Shown here in pieces: positions 16,802 to 25,225 of a stretch of 64,000 bases of DNA (the stretch's first letter is position 1; the number at the start of each line of letters is the position of its first letter). The position numbers were made by a program, and so were the translations under genes. The notes below the pieces were generated by a model, which ran no database searches, had not been told where the DNA came from, and saw only the letters and a list, made by a program, of their open reading frames with translations. Source of the DNA: Alloyangia pacifica (GTDB taxonomy: Bacteria > Pseudomonadota > Alphaproteobacteria > Rhodobacterales > Rhodobacteraceae); contig NZ_JAIVKX010000011.1 of NCBI RefSeq assembly GCF_020524285.1, forward strand, positions 184,761 through 248,760, written 5' to 3'.

Positions 16802-17818
16802 TCAGGTTCGTTCGATCGGCGGTGCAACCGAGTCCCGTTCGATCAGCGTGACAGTGAGCAGCTCCTCTTGCGGGAGCTTTCCTGGGGTGTCCGGGCGGGA
16901 CTCGAGCAGCAGCTCCAGGGCGCGCTTGCCCAGGTCCCGGACCGGTTGACGCACCGCTGTCACAGCCGGTGCGAAAAGGTGAAGCGGGCCGACATCGTCG
17001 AAGCCGACCACGGAGACGTCGCGCGGCACGTTGAGCCCGGCCGCGCGCAGCGCCTCGAAGAGACCGATGACCAGCTCATCGGAGGTGGCGAAGATGGCGG
17101 TCGGACGGTCCTCGTCCCGCGCGGCGAAGGCGCGGCCGGCCACCCGTCCGGCCTCGAAGGTATAAGGACCGCAACTGCGTTCGATGCGAGCGCCCTCGCC
17201 CGCCACCTCGCGCATGCCGCGCTCGAAACCGGCGTAGCGTCGCGCGCCGCTGATCATCTGGTCGACACCGCCGATGAACAGCACGTGGCGGTGCCCGGCC
17301 TCGGCAAGGTGGCGCCCGGCCAGGTAGCCGCCCGCCTCGTTGTCGCAGAACAGCTTCGGCACCTCGGTGCCCACCACGTCCTCGTCGACCACGATGCAGG
17401 GACCGGCGGCATTGATCTTCTCGGCCAGTTCGGGCGAGCCCTCGTGGTTGGTGACAAAGATCAGCCCGTCGGCAGCGCCATGGCGGATCTTGTCGAGGTA
17501 GGACATCTCGCGGTCGGGACGGTTCAGCGTGGCGTGCAGCGCCAGCGACAGGCCGCGGCGGTCGGCCTCGGCCTCGACCGCCGCCACGAAGGTGGCGAAG
17601 AACGGCGTCGCAATGTCGGGCACCACCAGCGCGATGGTGTCCGAGCGTCCGAGGCTGAGACGGCGCGCATGCGGATTGGGCACGTAGTTCAATGCCTTGA
17701 TCGCGGCGTTGATGGCTTCGGCGGTCTTGGCAGGCAGCTCGAGCGAGCCGTTCAGGTAGCGCGAGACCGTGGTCTTCGACACTTTGGCCGCCTTGGCCAC
17801 ATCCTGCAGGTTTGCCAT
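16802..17818 (-). CDS. LacI-family transcriptional regulator
   Basis: This 338-residue repressor has an N-terminal helix-turn-helix (ANLQDVAKAAKVSKTTVSRYL, then the hinge region up to about residue 58) and a periplasmic-binding-like effector domain. It is the first gene of the minus-strand unit that includes the ribose-type transporter. Two operators lie 33-57 bp upstream of its start and a third lies before the M20 gene, so it probably regulates itself, the transporter and M20. The effector is unknown but should be the transported compound or a derivative. Confidence 0.94.
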   Translation of the reverse strand: MANLQDVAKAAKVSKTTVSRYLNGSLELPAKTAEAINAAIKALNYVPNPHARRLSLGRSDTIALVVPDIATPFFATFVAAVEAEADRRGLSLALHATLNRPDREMSYLDKIRHGAADGLIFVTNHEGSPELAEKINAAGPCIVVDEDVVGTEVPKLFCDNEAGGYLAGRHLAEAGHRHVLFIGGVDQMISGARRYAGFERGMREVAGEGARIERSCGPYTFEAGRVAGRAFAARDEDRPTAIFATSDELVIGLFEALRAAGLNVPRDVSVVGFDDVGPLHLFAPAVTAVRQPVRDLGKRALELLLESRPDTPGKLPQEELLTVTLIERDSVAPPIERT

Positions 17819-17850
17819 GCCATCCTCTCCGCGACTACCGATTGGCTCAG

Positions 17851-17875
17851 TAAATCGGTTTAGTAAACTGGTTTA
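17851..17875. promoter_or_regulatory. Two tandem LacI-type operators
   Basis: TAAATCGGTTTA (17851-17862) and TAAACTGGTTTA (17864-17875) lie side by side, 13 bp apart centre to centre, upstream of lacI. Both match the perfect palindrome TAAACCGGTTTA at 8578-8589 except for one centre position each. This indicates autoregulation of lacI and control of the downstream ABC operon. Confidence 0.82.
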
Positions 17876-18136
17876 CAAGCAGGCTAGTCAGATTCGGATC
17901 GAGCTGTAAAGCTCTCGTTGGGGAAAGCGCGCACCGCGTGAATGGTTTTCAAGTCGACTGCGCGAATTCGCGCCAAACTCGCAAATGCCGCGAGGCGCAT
18001 ATTCCGGCGCCCAGGGTCACGACGACGCGGCGCCCGCAAGCGCAAGTCGCGTCCTGGCTGCTCTCGCTCACAGACCACCATGTGCCGGCCCCGCAAGCCG
18101 GCATTAGGTAAGCCGCATACCTGGGCTACTGGATGA
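17876..18136. other. Intergenic region, no gene seen
   Basis: Between the lacI operators and the SDR terminator there are about 260 bp without a supportable gene. A 70-codon open frame on the minus strand (17884-18096) is very arginine-rich, has no ribosome-binding site and looks like chance. The lacI promoter should lie in the right part of the operator segment; nothing else stands out. Confidence 0.6.
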
Positions 18137-18161
18137 AACGGGCGGATCTCTCCCGCCCGTT
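18137..18161 (-). terminator. Rho-independent-like terminator after SDR gene
   Basis: A 9-bp perfect stem (AACGGGCGG / CCGCCCGTT) with a 7-nt loop lies 20 bp after the SDR stop. The following T-rich tract is weak, so termination is likely but not certain. Confidence 0.6.
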
Positions 18162-18180
18162 CCGGAGGACAGGCGAGCCC

Positions 18181-18936
18181 TCAACGGGCGGTATAGCCGC
18201 CGTCCACGAGGTGGTAGGAGCCGGTCATGAAGCTAGCCTTGTCCGACAGCAGGAAGAGCGTCAGGTTCGCGACCTCCTCAGGCGTGCCCATGCGGTTCTG
18301 CGCCGCCTGGCTTTCGAGGAAGGCCTTGGTGTCGCCGTCGAGGTTCGCATCGAGCAGCGGCGTCTTGATGAATCCCGGGCCGATGGAGTTGATACGGATG
18401 TTGTCTTCCGCGTGTTCCAGCGCGGCCGATTTCGTCAGCCCCACCACGCCGTGTTTGGCGGCGACATAGGCTGGGGCGTTGGCAAAGCCGACCGAGCCCA
18501 GCATGGAGGCCATGTTGACGATCGCACCGCCCCCCGCGCGTTTCATCGCCGGCACGGCATATCGGATGGCGTAGAAGACCCCGTTGAGGTTCACGTCGAT
18601 CACGGACTTCCAGCTATCGATCGGATATTCGCCGGCCTTGGCCGAGGCGCCGCTGATGCCAGCATTGCTGACTAGAAGGTGCAGCGCGCCGGTTTCCGTC
18701 TCGGCGAAGGCAACCATGGCTTCCACGCTTTCGGGGTCGGCGACATTGCCGGCGAAACCATGCGCCTTGCCACCTGTATCGCGGATCGCCTTGGCCGCCG
18801 CATCGGCGGCCTCCTGCTTGAGATCGGCAACGATGACCGTGGCGCCGGACTGCGCGAGCCCTTCGGCAATTGCCAGGCCGATGCCCGAGGCACCGCCTGT
18901 CACGATCGCTGTTTTTCCGGAGAACGAAATGTCCAT
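18181..18936 (-). CDS. SDR-family NAD(P)-dependent oxidoreductase
   Basis: This 251-residue classical short-chain dehydrogenase has the cofactor loop TGGASGIG (residues 13-20), NAG (91-93), catalytic Ser144, Tyr157 and Lys161 (YVAAK), and a C-terminal MTGSYHLVDGGYTA. It probably oxidises or reduces a sugar, polyol or hydroxy acid. The ATG at 18936 is chosen because GGAG lies 9 bp upstream; a longer in-frame reading runs through the operator. It is a single-gene unit behind a TGTAC palindrome (18967-18986), so it is probably induced by its own substrate through a regulator not seen here. Confidence 0.92.
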   Translation of the reverse strand: MDISFSGKTAIVTGGASGIGLAIAEGLAQSGATVIVADLKQEAADAAAKAIRDTGGKAHGFAGNVADPESVEAMVAFAETETGALHLLVSNAGISGASAKAGEYPIDSWKSVIDVNLNGVFYAIRYAVPAMKRAGGGAIVNMASMLGSVGFANAPAYVAAKHGVVGLTKSAALEHAEDNIRINSIGPGFIKTPLLDANLDGDTKAFLESQAAQNRMGTPEEVANLTLFLLSDKASFMTGSYHLVDGGYTAR

Positions 18937-18966
18937 TGGGAAACTCCTTAAGCTTGAGCCCCAAAT

Positions 18967-18986
18967 CTGTGTACAACGGTACACAG
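18967..18986. promoter_or_regulatory. Palindromic operator CTGTGTAC-AACG-GTACACAG
   Basis: This perfect 8-bp inverted repeat with a 4-bp spacer lies about 30 bp before the SDR start. Its shape resembles GntR- or TetR-type operators, but it does not match the TTTGTCGACAAA or TAAACCGGTTTA sites elsewhere in the window. A different regulator is therefore expected. Confidence 0.7.
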
Positions 18987-19151
18987 CCACAACATCCCGA
19001 AACGCACAGCCCTCTGTGCACGGTTTCGTCCAAGAGGAAACAGGTCATCGGCCCCCCCCCCGGAAAGTGAGGATCGGCGGCACAAGCGCGCGACTCCTGA
19101 AGTCACGCTCCCAGAGCCCCATGCAATTGCGCGGGATGGGCGCAGGATCGG

Positions 19152-20360
19152 TCAGCCCGCCTCACCCGCCGCGAGCACAAGGGCACGCAGCCCCGCGCGC
19201 AACCCGCGCAGGCTCAGCTCGGGCGCGACGTCGATCCACTCATCGAGCCTGTGCATCCCGCCTCCGGCCCCACCGTGGGAGAATTTCACCGCCGGGATGC
19301 CGAGTGACATGGGGATATTCGCATCAGTGGAGGAGCAGGTCAGCTCGGGCTCGAAGCCCTCGGCCCGGATCGCGGCGACGCTGGCCTGCACGATGGGCGC
19401 GGTGTCCGGCGTGGCCCCGGCGGGGCGATCGCCGAGCGTGACCAGCTCCGCGGTGATCGCGCCGTGCTCGGTGCCGCAGCGCGCATTTTCGCGGGTCACC
19501 GCGGCGTCGACCAGAGCGCGCAGGCTCGCGTCTAGTTGCGCAAGCTCGTCCATGCCTTCCGACCGCAGATCGACCCCCAGCGACACCTCGTCGGGGATCG
19601 AGTTGATCGTGGTGCCCCCGGCCAGCGTGCTGGCACAGAAGGTCGTGCGCGGCGTGTCGGGTACCGAGAGGTCGCCGAGCCCCGACAGCACCGCCCCCAG
19701 CGCAATCGCCGGATTGGGGCGGCCGAAATCGGTGAGGCTGTGGCCGCCCGGCCCGCGCAGCACGACCCGGTAGCGCCGCGACCCGATCGCGCGGATCGTC
19801 AGATCCTCGGTGCGAATATCATCGAAGGTGAAGAAGCCGGCGATCCGGTCCTTCCAGCGGCTCTCGGTGCAGAGGTGGCGAATGCCGCGCAGATCGCCAA
19901 GCCCTTCCTCGCCGACGTCGCCCACGAACAGGATGTCCCGTTCGGTTCGCAGTTCACCCGCATTCAGCGCTCGGAGAAACGCCAGGATCGCTGCCAGCCC
20001 CCGTGCGTCGTCCGCGATGCCGGGCGCCCGCAGGATCGTGCCCTCGCGCCGGACCGTCAGATCGGTTCCCGCCGGAAACACCGTGTCGAGATGGGCCGCC
20101 GCGACGATCACCGGCCCGCCCTCCGGGCCGCGCCCGCGGCGCAGCGCGGTCACGTTGCCGATCGCGTCGATTTCCGGCTCCAAACCTTCGGAACGCAGCA
20201 ATTCGGCGAACGCACGACCCCGCGCCGCCTCGTCGAAGGTGGGCGCCGGGATCTGCACCAGCGCGACGATGTCCTCGACGAAGCGGTCATGGGTGGCATC
20301 AAGCGAGGAAAGCGCGGCCTCGAGGGCTGCGCTTCCGGCGACGGGGCCGGCATCTTTCAT
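19152..20360 (-). CDS. M20-family peptidase (peptidase T/CPG2-like)
   Basis: This 402-residue zinc peptidase or amidase has AAHLDTVFP (His90, Asp92), GIADDARG (Asp117/118) and VGEEGLGD (Glu151/152), plus a dimerisation domain (GPGGHSLTDFGRPNP) and a C-terminal CSSTDANIPMSLGIP segment. It is more peptidase-T-like than ArgE-like and differs clearly from the M20 protein at 8.7 kb. ATG 20360 (MKDAGPVAG) is preferred over further-upstream codons lying in the XRE gene. It is 29 bp after that gene and probably co-transcribed with it. Confidence 0.9.
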   Translation of the reverse strand: MKDAGPVAGSAALEAALSSLDATHDRFVEDIVALVQIPAPTFDEAARGRAFAELLRSEGLEPEIDAIGNVTALRRGRGPEGGPVIVAAAHLDTVFPAGTDLTVRREGTILRAPGIADDARGLAAILAFLRALNAGELRTERDILFVGDVGEEGLGDLRGIRHLCTESRWKDRIAGFFTFDDIRTEDLTIRAIGSRRYRVVLRGPGGHSLTDFGRPNPAIALGAVLSGLGDLSVPDTPRTTFCASTLAGGTTINSIPDEVSLGVDLRSEGMDELAQLDASLRALVDAAVTRENARCGTEHGAITAELVTLGDRPAGATPDTAPIVQASVAAIRAEGFEPELTCSSTDANIPMSLGIPAVKFSHGGAGGGMHRLDEWIDVAPELSLRGLRAGLRALVLAAGEAG

Positions 20361-20389
20361 GGGTCTGGGCCTTTCTATGGGGTCTTGGG

Positions 20390-21007
20390 TCAGCGTCCGA
20401 CCACATCTTTCAGCGCCTTGGAGACCTTGGTCGCGATCCACAGGATCTGCGCCGGCTCCTCGGAGACAGAATATACGGCATGGTCCATGGTGCTGTCGAA
20501 ATATGAGCTGTCGCCGGCTTTCATGTGCGCCGGCGCGTAGTGTTCGGTGTGCAGGACAACCTCGCCGGAGAGCACGTAGAAGAACTCCTCCCCCGCGTGG
20601 TTCGCCATTTTGCGGAAATCCTCGATGCTGCGCGCATGCAGCGTGGTCAGCAGCGGCACGAAGGCGCGATGCGCGAGATCGGCGCAGAGCAGCTCGTACT
20701 CGTAGTTGCCGCTGCGGTGGCGCGGCCCGGTGCCGGCGAAGGTGATCGCGCGGCGACCGTTGACGCTCGGCGGTGCCTCGGAATGGAACAGGGCGGTGAG
20801 ATCGACTCCGAGCCCCGCCGCGAGGCGGTTCAGCGTGTCGAAGGTCGGCGAGGTCTGGCCGTTCTCGATCTTCGAAAGCGTCGAGATCGACACTCCGCTG
20901 CGGCTGCCGAGGTCCGAGAGGGTGATTCCCTGCTCCTGCCGGAGACTCTGCACCTTGCTGCCGATCGGCACCTGCGGAGTCGGCCCCTTCCTCTGCGCGT
21001 TCGCCAT
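20390..21007 (-). CDS. XRE-cupin transcriptional regulator
   Basis: This 205-residue regulator has an N-terminal XRE helix-turn-helix (about residues 16-70, SLRQEQGITLSDLGSRSGVS) and a C-terminal cupin domain (HAGEEFFYVLSGEVVLH, about residues 136-152). Such proteins typically sense small molecules and control amino-acid or polyamine use. It is divergent from the HyuA-HyuB fusion, with a 283-bp AT-rich intergenic region rich in TTTCG motifs. It very likely controls that operon and perhaps the co-transcribed M20 gene. Confidence 0.92.
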   Translation of the reverse strand: MANAQRKGPTPQVPIGSKVQSLRQEQGITLSDLGSRSGVSISTLSKIENGQTSPTFDTLNRLAAGLGVDLTALFHSEAPPSVNGRRAITFAGTGPRHRSGNYEYELLCADLAHRAFVPLLTTLHARSIEDFRKMANHAGEEFFYVLSGEVVLHTEHYAPAHMKAGDSSYFDSTMDHAVYSVSEEPAQILWIATKVSKALKDVVGR

Positions 21008-21290
21008 GGTTTTCCTGCCCCTTACCAGCGTCCTGTCGAGGCCGCAGCCTCTTTCCCCTAATCGCTAAATTTTTCGATAAGGAAAATAGAAACCTTGGAT
21101 TTCACGGCGCTCCGTGGGGTCACGTGGACGTTTCGCACAATATTGCGTCACATAGAGCTTCAGATATGCACATTTTTCGAGCGAACCTTGCATTTTTCGC
21201 GAAAATCACCGAAAAGTTTCGAGAAGTTTTTCCATTTCGAAAATTTTTGCTGTTTGGAATGACAGACCATTGGATCTGGAAAGGCGTAAG
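21008..21290. promoter_or_regulatory. AT-rich divergent promoter region with TTTCG repeats
   Basis: This 283-bp region separates the XRE regulator from the HyuA-HyuB fusion and is much richer in AT than its surroundings. Between 21072 and 21243 it contains six TTTCG and three CGAAA pentamers, including a 12-bp perfect palindrome TTTTCGCGAAAA (21194-21205) and TTTCGAAA (21235-21242). This looks like an array of binding sites, most simply for the XRE-cupin protein, over two divergent promoters. Confidence 0.65.
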
Positions 21291-24200
21291 ATGACCGCAA
21301 AGACTTACCGGGTGGGGATCGACATCGGGGGCACCTTCACCGACTTCGTTCTCACGGACACACGGACCGGCGAGATTCAGCTCTACAAGCACCTGACCAC
21401 CCCGGCTGACCCGTCGCTCGGCGCGCTGAAGGGCCTTTCCGAGCTTCTGGACCGCGCGGGCCTTGCGCATGCCGACCTCGCAGAGATCGTCCACGGCACC
21501 ACGCTGGTCACCAACGCGGTGATCGAGCGCAAGGGTGCGCCCGTCGGCATGATCACCACGCAGGGCTTTCGCGACATCCTCGAGATGGGCACCGAGCAAC
21601 GCTATGACATCTACGACCTGACCCTGGCCTTCCCCGCGCCGCTGGTGACCCGGGCCTGGCGCCGCGAAGTCGCGGGCCGGATCACCGCCGACGGCAGCGA
21701 ACTGACCCCGCTCGACGAGGCCGCGGTGCTGCGCGAGGCCGGTGACCTCGTCGCCGCTGGGGCCAAGGCCATCGCCGTGGCCTTCATGCACGCCTACCGC
21801 AACCCGGCGCACGAACAGCGCGCCGCCGAGCTGATCCGCGCCGCGCACCCGGATATTTCCGTGTCGATCTCCTCCGACGTCGTCGCCGAGATCTCCGAGT
21901 ACCAGCGCTTCGTCACCACCTGCGCCAACGCCTACGTGCAGCCGCTGATGAACCGCTACCTGCAGCGCTTCGAGAACGAGCTTGCCGCGCATGGCTTTGA
22001 CGGCGACTTCCGCCTGATGTCCTCGGCCGGGGGTCTCGTCTCGTCGCGCACGGCGCGCGAACTGCCCATCCGCCTGCTGGAGTCCGGCCCCGCCGGCGGC
22101 GCGCTGGCGACCGCCTGGTTCGGCCTCGCCGTGGGCAAGGAGAACGTGATCTCCTTCGACATGGGCGGCACCACCGCCAAGGCCTGCATGATCGAGGACG
22201 GCCGCGCGCATATCGCCTCCTTCCTCGAGGCCGGCCGCACGCACCGCTTCAAGAACGGCTCGGGCCTGCCGATCAAGTCGCCGGTCGTCGACATGATCGA
22301 GATCGGCGCGGGCGGCGGGTCGATCGCCTCGATCGACGCCGTCGGCCTGATGCAGGTCGGCCCCCATTCCGCCGGCGCCGCGCCCGGCCCCGCCTGCTAC
22401 GGGCAGGGCGGCGACAAGCCGACGGTGACCGACGCCTCGGTGGCACTCGGCTATTACAACCCCGACAACTTCCTCGGCGGGCGCATGACGCTCGACAAGC
22501 CGGCGGCGGAAACCGCCATCGCCACGCTGGCCGATCCGCTCGGCATCAGCACGATGGACGCGGCCTGGGGCATTCACCAGACCGTGGCCGAGAGCATGGC
22601 CTCGGCGGCGCAGATCCACCTCGTGGAAAAGGGCAAGGACCCGCGCGCCTACTCGATGATCGGCTTCGGCGGTGCGGGCCCGGCCTTCGCGGCCAAGGTG
22701 GCACGCATCCTCGGCGTCGGCGAGGTGATCATTCCCCCGGCGTCCGGCGCCGCTTCGGCCTTCGGCTTCCTGACCGCGCCGTTGTCGGTGGACATGGTGC
22801 GCTCGCGCCCGATGGACCTCTCGGCGGCCCTGGCCTCCGGCGAGCTGTCGCAGGTGCTGACGGACATGGCGGCCGACGCGAAGGCCGAGCTTGCCGCGTC
22901 GGGCGTCGCAGAGGCCGACATGGTGGCCGAGCCCGCCGCGGACATGCGCCTGCGCGGCCAGCTCCATGACATCACCGTTCCGCTGCCGCAGGGGCCGCTG
23001 GGTCCGGACGCGCTGGAGAGCATCCGCGCGGCCTTCGCGACCGCCTATTCCGAACGCTACACCCGCGTTCCCACCGATGCCCAGATCGAGATCCTCTCGC
23101 TGCGCCTGCGCCTGCGCGGACCGGAGCCGAAGATCACCATCAACATGACCTCCGAAGGCGTTGCAGCCGCCGCCGGTTCGGCGCTGAAGGGCACACGTCC
23201 GACCTATTTCGGCAAGGAGTTCGTCGAGGCGAAGATCTATGACCGCCGCGCCCTGACCCCGGCTGACGAGGTGGTCGGCCCGGCAATCGTCGAGGAACCC
23301 GAGTCCACCACCATCGTTCCGCCGGGAGACGTGGCGACACAGGACGCCGCGGGCAACCTGATCATCAAGGTCGCCGCCTCGGCCCGCGCCGCGACGCGCA
23401 TCACCGCCGAGACCCCGCGCGACGAGGCGATCAAGCTGCTCGAGGCCGATCCGATCACGCTGGAGATCATGTGGTCGCGCCTGGTCACCGTCTCGGAAGA
23501 AATGTGGCACACGGTCTGCCGCACGGCCTTCTCGCTGATCATCTCGGAAAGCCAGGACTTCGGCTGCGCCATCCTCGACCCCAAGGGCGAGACCATCGCG
23601 CACTCGGCCCGGGTCATGCCGGTGTTCAACCTCACCCTGCCCTGGGCGGTGCGGCACATCCTCAAGACCTACCCGGTCGAGAGCATGAAGCCCGGTGACG
23701 TCTACATCACCAACGACCCGTGGGAATGCGCCGGCCACCTGTTCGACCTGGCCATCGTCACCCCGGTGTTCTCGAACGGCAAGGTCGTGGCGCTGATGGG
23801 CACCGTCGGCCATGTCGGCGACATCGGCGGGCTGCGCGACGGTCTCTCGGCGACGCAGATCTACGAGGAAGGCATCCAGATCCCGCCGATGAAGCTCATC
23901 CGCGAGGGCATGGAAAACGAGGACCTGTTCCGCCTGATGGGCGAGAACATCCGTGACAGCGAGCAGGTTCTGGGCGACGTCCGTTCGCTGATCACCGCCA
24001 ACGAGCGCGGCCAGCACCGCATCGAGGCCTTCCTCGAGGAATACGGGCTCGAAGATCTCGAAGCCTTCTCCGAGGTGATCCAGTCCCGCTCCGAGGCGGC
24101 GATGCGCGCCGCGATCCGCGACCTGCCCGACGGCGTCTACACCTCGACGATCAGCAACAACCCGATGGGCGAGGTGATGACCTTCCCGCTCGAGCTGACG

Positions 24201-25112
24201 GTCAAGGGCGACACCATCGCGCTCGACTTCGACGGCGCTCCGCCGGCGGTGACCAAGGGCGGCATCAACTGCACGCTGTCCTACACCAGCGCCCATGCCA
24301 CCTACCCGCTGAAGTGCATGCTGACACCGGGCGTACGGGGCAACGCGGGCTGCTACCGTCCGTTCTCGGTCTCGGCGCCGAAGGGCTCGATCCTGAACTG
24401 CGAGAAACCCTCGCCGGTCAGCCTGCGCACCCGCACCGGCTGGTACCTCGCGCCGAACGTCTTCCGCGCCATGGAGGACACCGCGCCCGACCGCGTACAG
24501 GCCTTCTCGGGTCTGCCCAGCCTGCTGTCGTTCTACGGCCGCAACGACGAGGGCAAGATGTTCTACGAGCTTCTGCTGCTCGGCGCGGGACAAGGCGGCT
24601 CGGCCAAGCAGGACGGCAAATCGCCGATCCTCTGGCCGACCTCTGCGGCGACCACGTCGCTCGAGCTGATGGAGACGCGGATCCCGATCCTGATCGAGGA
24701 GAAGAGCCTGATCCAGGACAGCGCCGGCGCCGGTGCGAACCGTGGCGGCCTGGGCGTCCGCGTCCGCGCACGGCGCCTGACCGATGGCAGCCCGATGCAG
24801 GCGATGGTCGCGCCCGAAGGCGTCAACCTGCCGATGGAAGGCGCCTTCGGTGGCACCCCGGGGCGCACCGCGCACGGCGTGCTGCGCAACGCGCAGGGCG
24901 AGGTGATCCACAACGTGGGCACCGGCGGCATGGTCGATCTGAACGACACCGACACCGTGGTCGAGCTCTGCCTGTCGGGTGGCTCGGGCTTCGGCAAGCC
25001 CGAGGACCGCGACCTCGACGCGATCGAGCGTGACCTCTCCGAGGGCTACATCAGCGCCGAGGCCGCCGAGCAGGTCTACGGGCTGTCCAAGCGCCGCAGC
25101 TCCGCCGCCTGA
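21291..25112 (+). CDS. Fused HyuA-HyuB hydantoinase/5-oxoprolinase
   Basis: This 1273-residue protein joins the two oxoprolinase subunits, like bacterial and eukaryotic 5-oxoprolinase. The HyuA half (1 to ~700) has the ATP-binding GIDIGGTFTDF loop near residue 10, HGTTLVTNAV, and FDMGGTTAKACM; the HyuB half (from ~718, DPITLEIMWSRL) has TNDPWECAGHLFD near 806. The family hydrolyses cyclic amides (5-oxoproline, hydantoins) with ATP. ATG 21291 follows GGAAAGG; a TTG seven codons upstream lacks support. It leads an operon with a Dpp-type transporter, which suggests an imported peptide-like or cyclic substrate. The exact substrate is not readable. Confidence 0.92.
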   Translation: MTAKTYRVGIDIGGTFTDFVLTDTRTGEIQLYKHLTTPADPSLGALKGLSELLDRAGLAHADLAEIVHGTTLVTNAVIERKGAPVGMITTQGFRDILEMGTEQRYDIYDLTLAFPAPLVTRAWRREVAGRITADGSELTPLDEAAVLREAGDLVAAGAKAIAVAFMHAYRNPAHEQRAAELIRAAHPDISVSISSDVVAEISEYQRFVTTCANAYVQPLMNRYLQRFENELAAHGFDGDFRLMSSAGGLVSSRTARELPIRLLESGPAGGALATAWFGLAVGKENVISFDMGGTTAKACMIEDGRAHIASFLEAGRTHRFKNGSGLPIKSPVVDMIEIGAGGGSIASIDAVGLMQVGPHSAGAAPGPACYGQGGDKPTVTDASVALGYYNPDNFLGGRMTLDKPAAETAIATLADPLGISTMDAAWGIHQTVAESMASAAQIHLVEKGKDPRAYSMIGFGGAGPAFAAKVARILGVGEVIIPPASGAASAFGFLTAPLSVDMVRSRPMDLSAALASGELSQVLTDMAADAKAELAASGVAEADMVAEPAADMRLRGQLHDITVPLPQGPLGPDALESIRAAFATAYSERYTRVPTDAQIEILSLRLRLRGPEPKITINMTSEGVAAAAGSALKGTRPTYFGKEFVEAKIYDRRALTPADEVVGPAIVEEPESTTIVPPGDVATQDAAGNLIIKVAASARAATRITAETPRDEAIKLLEADPITLEIMWSRLVTVSEEMWHTVCRTAFSLIISESQDFGCAILDPKGETIAHSARVMPVFNLTLPWAVRHILKTYPVESMKPGDVYITNDPWECAGHLFDLAIVTPVFSNGKVVALMGTVGHVGDIGGLRDGLSATQIYEEGIQIPPMKLIREGMENEDLFRLMGENIRDSEQVLGDVRSLITANERGQHRIEAFLEEYGLEDLEAFSEVIQSRSEAAMRAAIRDLPDGVYTSTISNNPMGEVMTFPLELTVKGDTIALDFDGAPPAVTKGGINCTLSYTSAHATYPLKCMLTPGVRGNAGCYRPFSVSAPKGSILNCEKPSPVSLRTRTGWYLAPNVFRAMEDTAPDRVQAFSGLPSLLSFYGRNDEGKMFYELLLLGAGQGGSAKQDGKSPILWPTSAATTSLELMETRIPILIEEKSLIQDSAGAGANRGGLGVRVRARRLTDGSPMQAMVAPEGVNLPMEGAFGGTPGRTAHGVLRNAQGEVIHNVGTGGMVDLNDTDTVVELCLSGGSGFGKPEDRDLDAIERDLSEGYISAEAAEQVYGLSKRRSSAA

Positions 25113-25122
25113 GCCCCGAAAG

Positions 25123-25160
25123 AGCCCCGTGCGCGACTGCTCCCTGACGCGCACGGGGCT
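25123..25160 (+). terminator. Intercistronic hairpin after the HyuA-HyuB fusion
   Basis: A 13-bp perfect stem (AGCCCCGTGCGCG / CGCGCACGGGGCT) with a 12-nt loop lies 10 bp after the stop. There is no T-tract, so it may slow decay of, or partly terminate, the transcript rather than end it. A second hairpin follows at 25164-25189. Confidence 0.6.
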
Positions 25161-25163
25161 CCC

Positions 25164-25189
25164 GGCGGGACCGTTCCGGCGGTCCCGCC
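25164..25189 (+). repeat. Second hairpin before the binding-protein gene
   Basis: A 10-bp perfect stem (GGCGGGACCG / CGGTCCCGCC) with a 6-nt loop lies 4 bp after the first hairpin. Together they separate hyuAB from the binding-protein gene and could give different transcript levels for the two. Confidence 0.55.
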
Positions 25190-25225
25190 ACAAACAATAA
25201 TCTGGACCCAACAGGAGTTTCTCCC

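Noticed and set aside
17884..18096. A possible 70-residue gene in the gap before the SDR gene
   Set aside because: Arginine-rich, no ribosome-binding site, no recognisable motif; looks like chance in GC-rich DNA.
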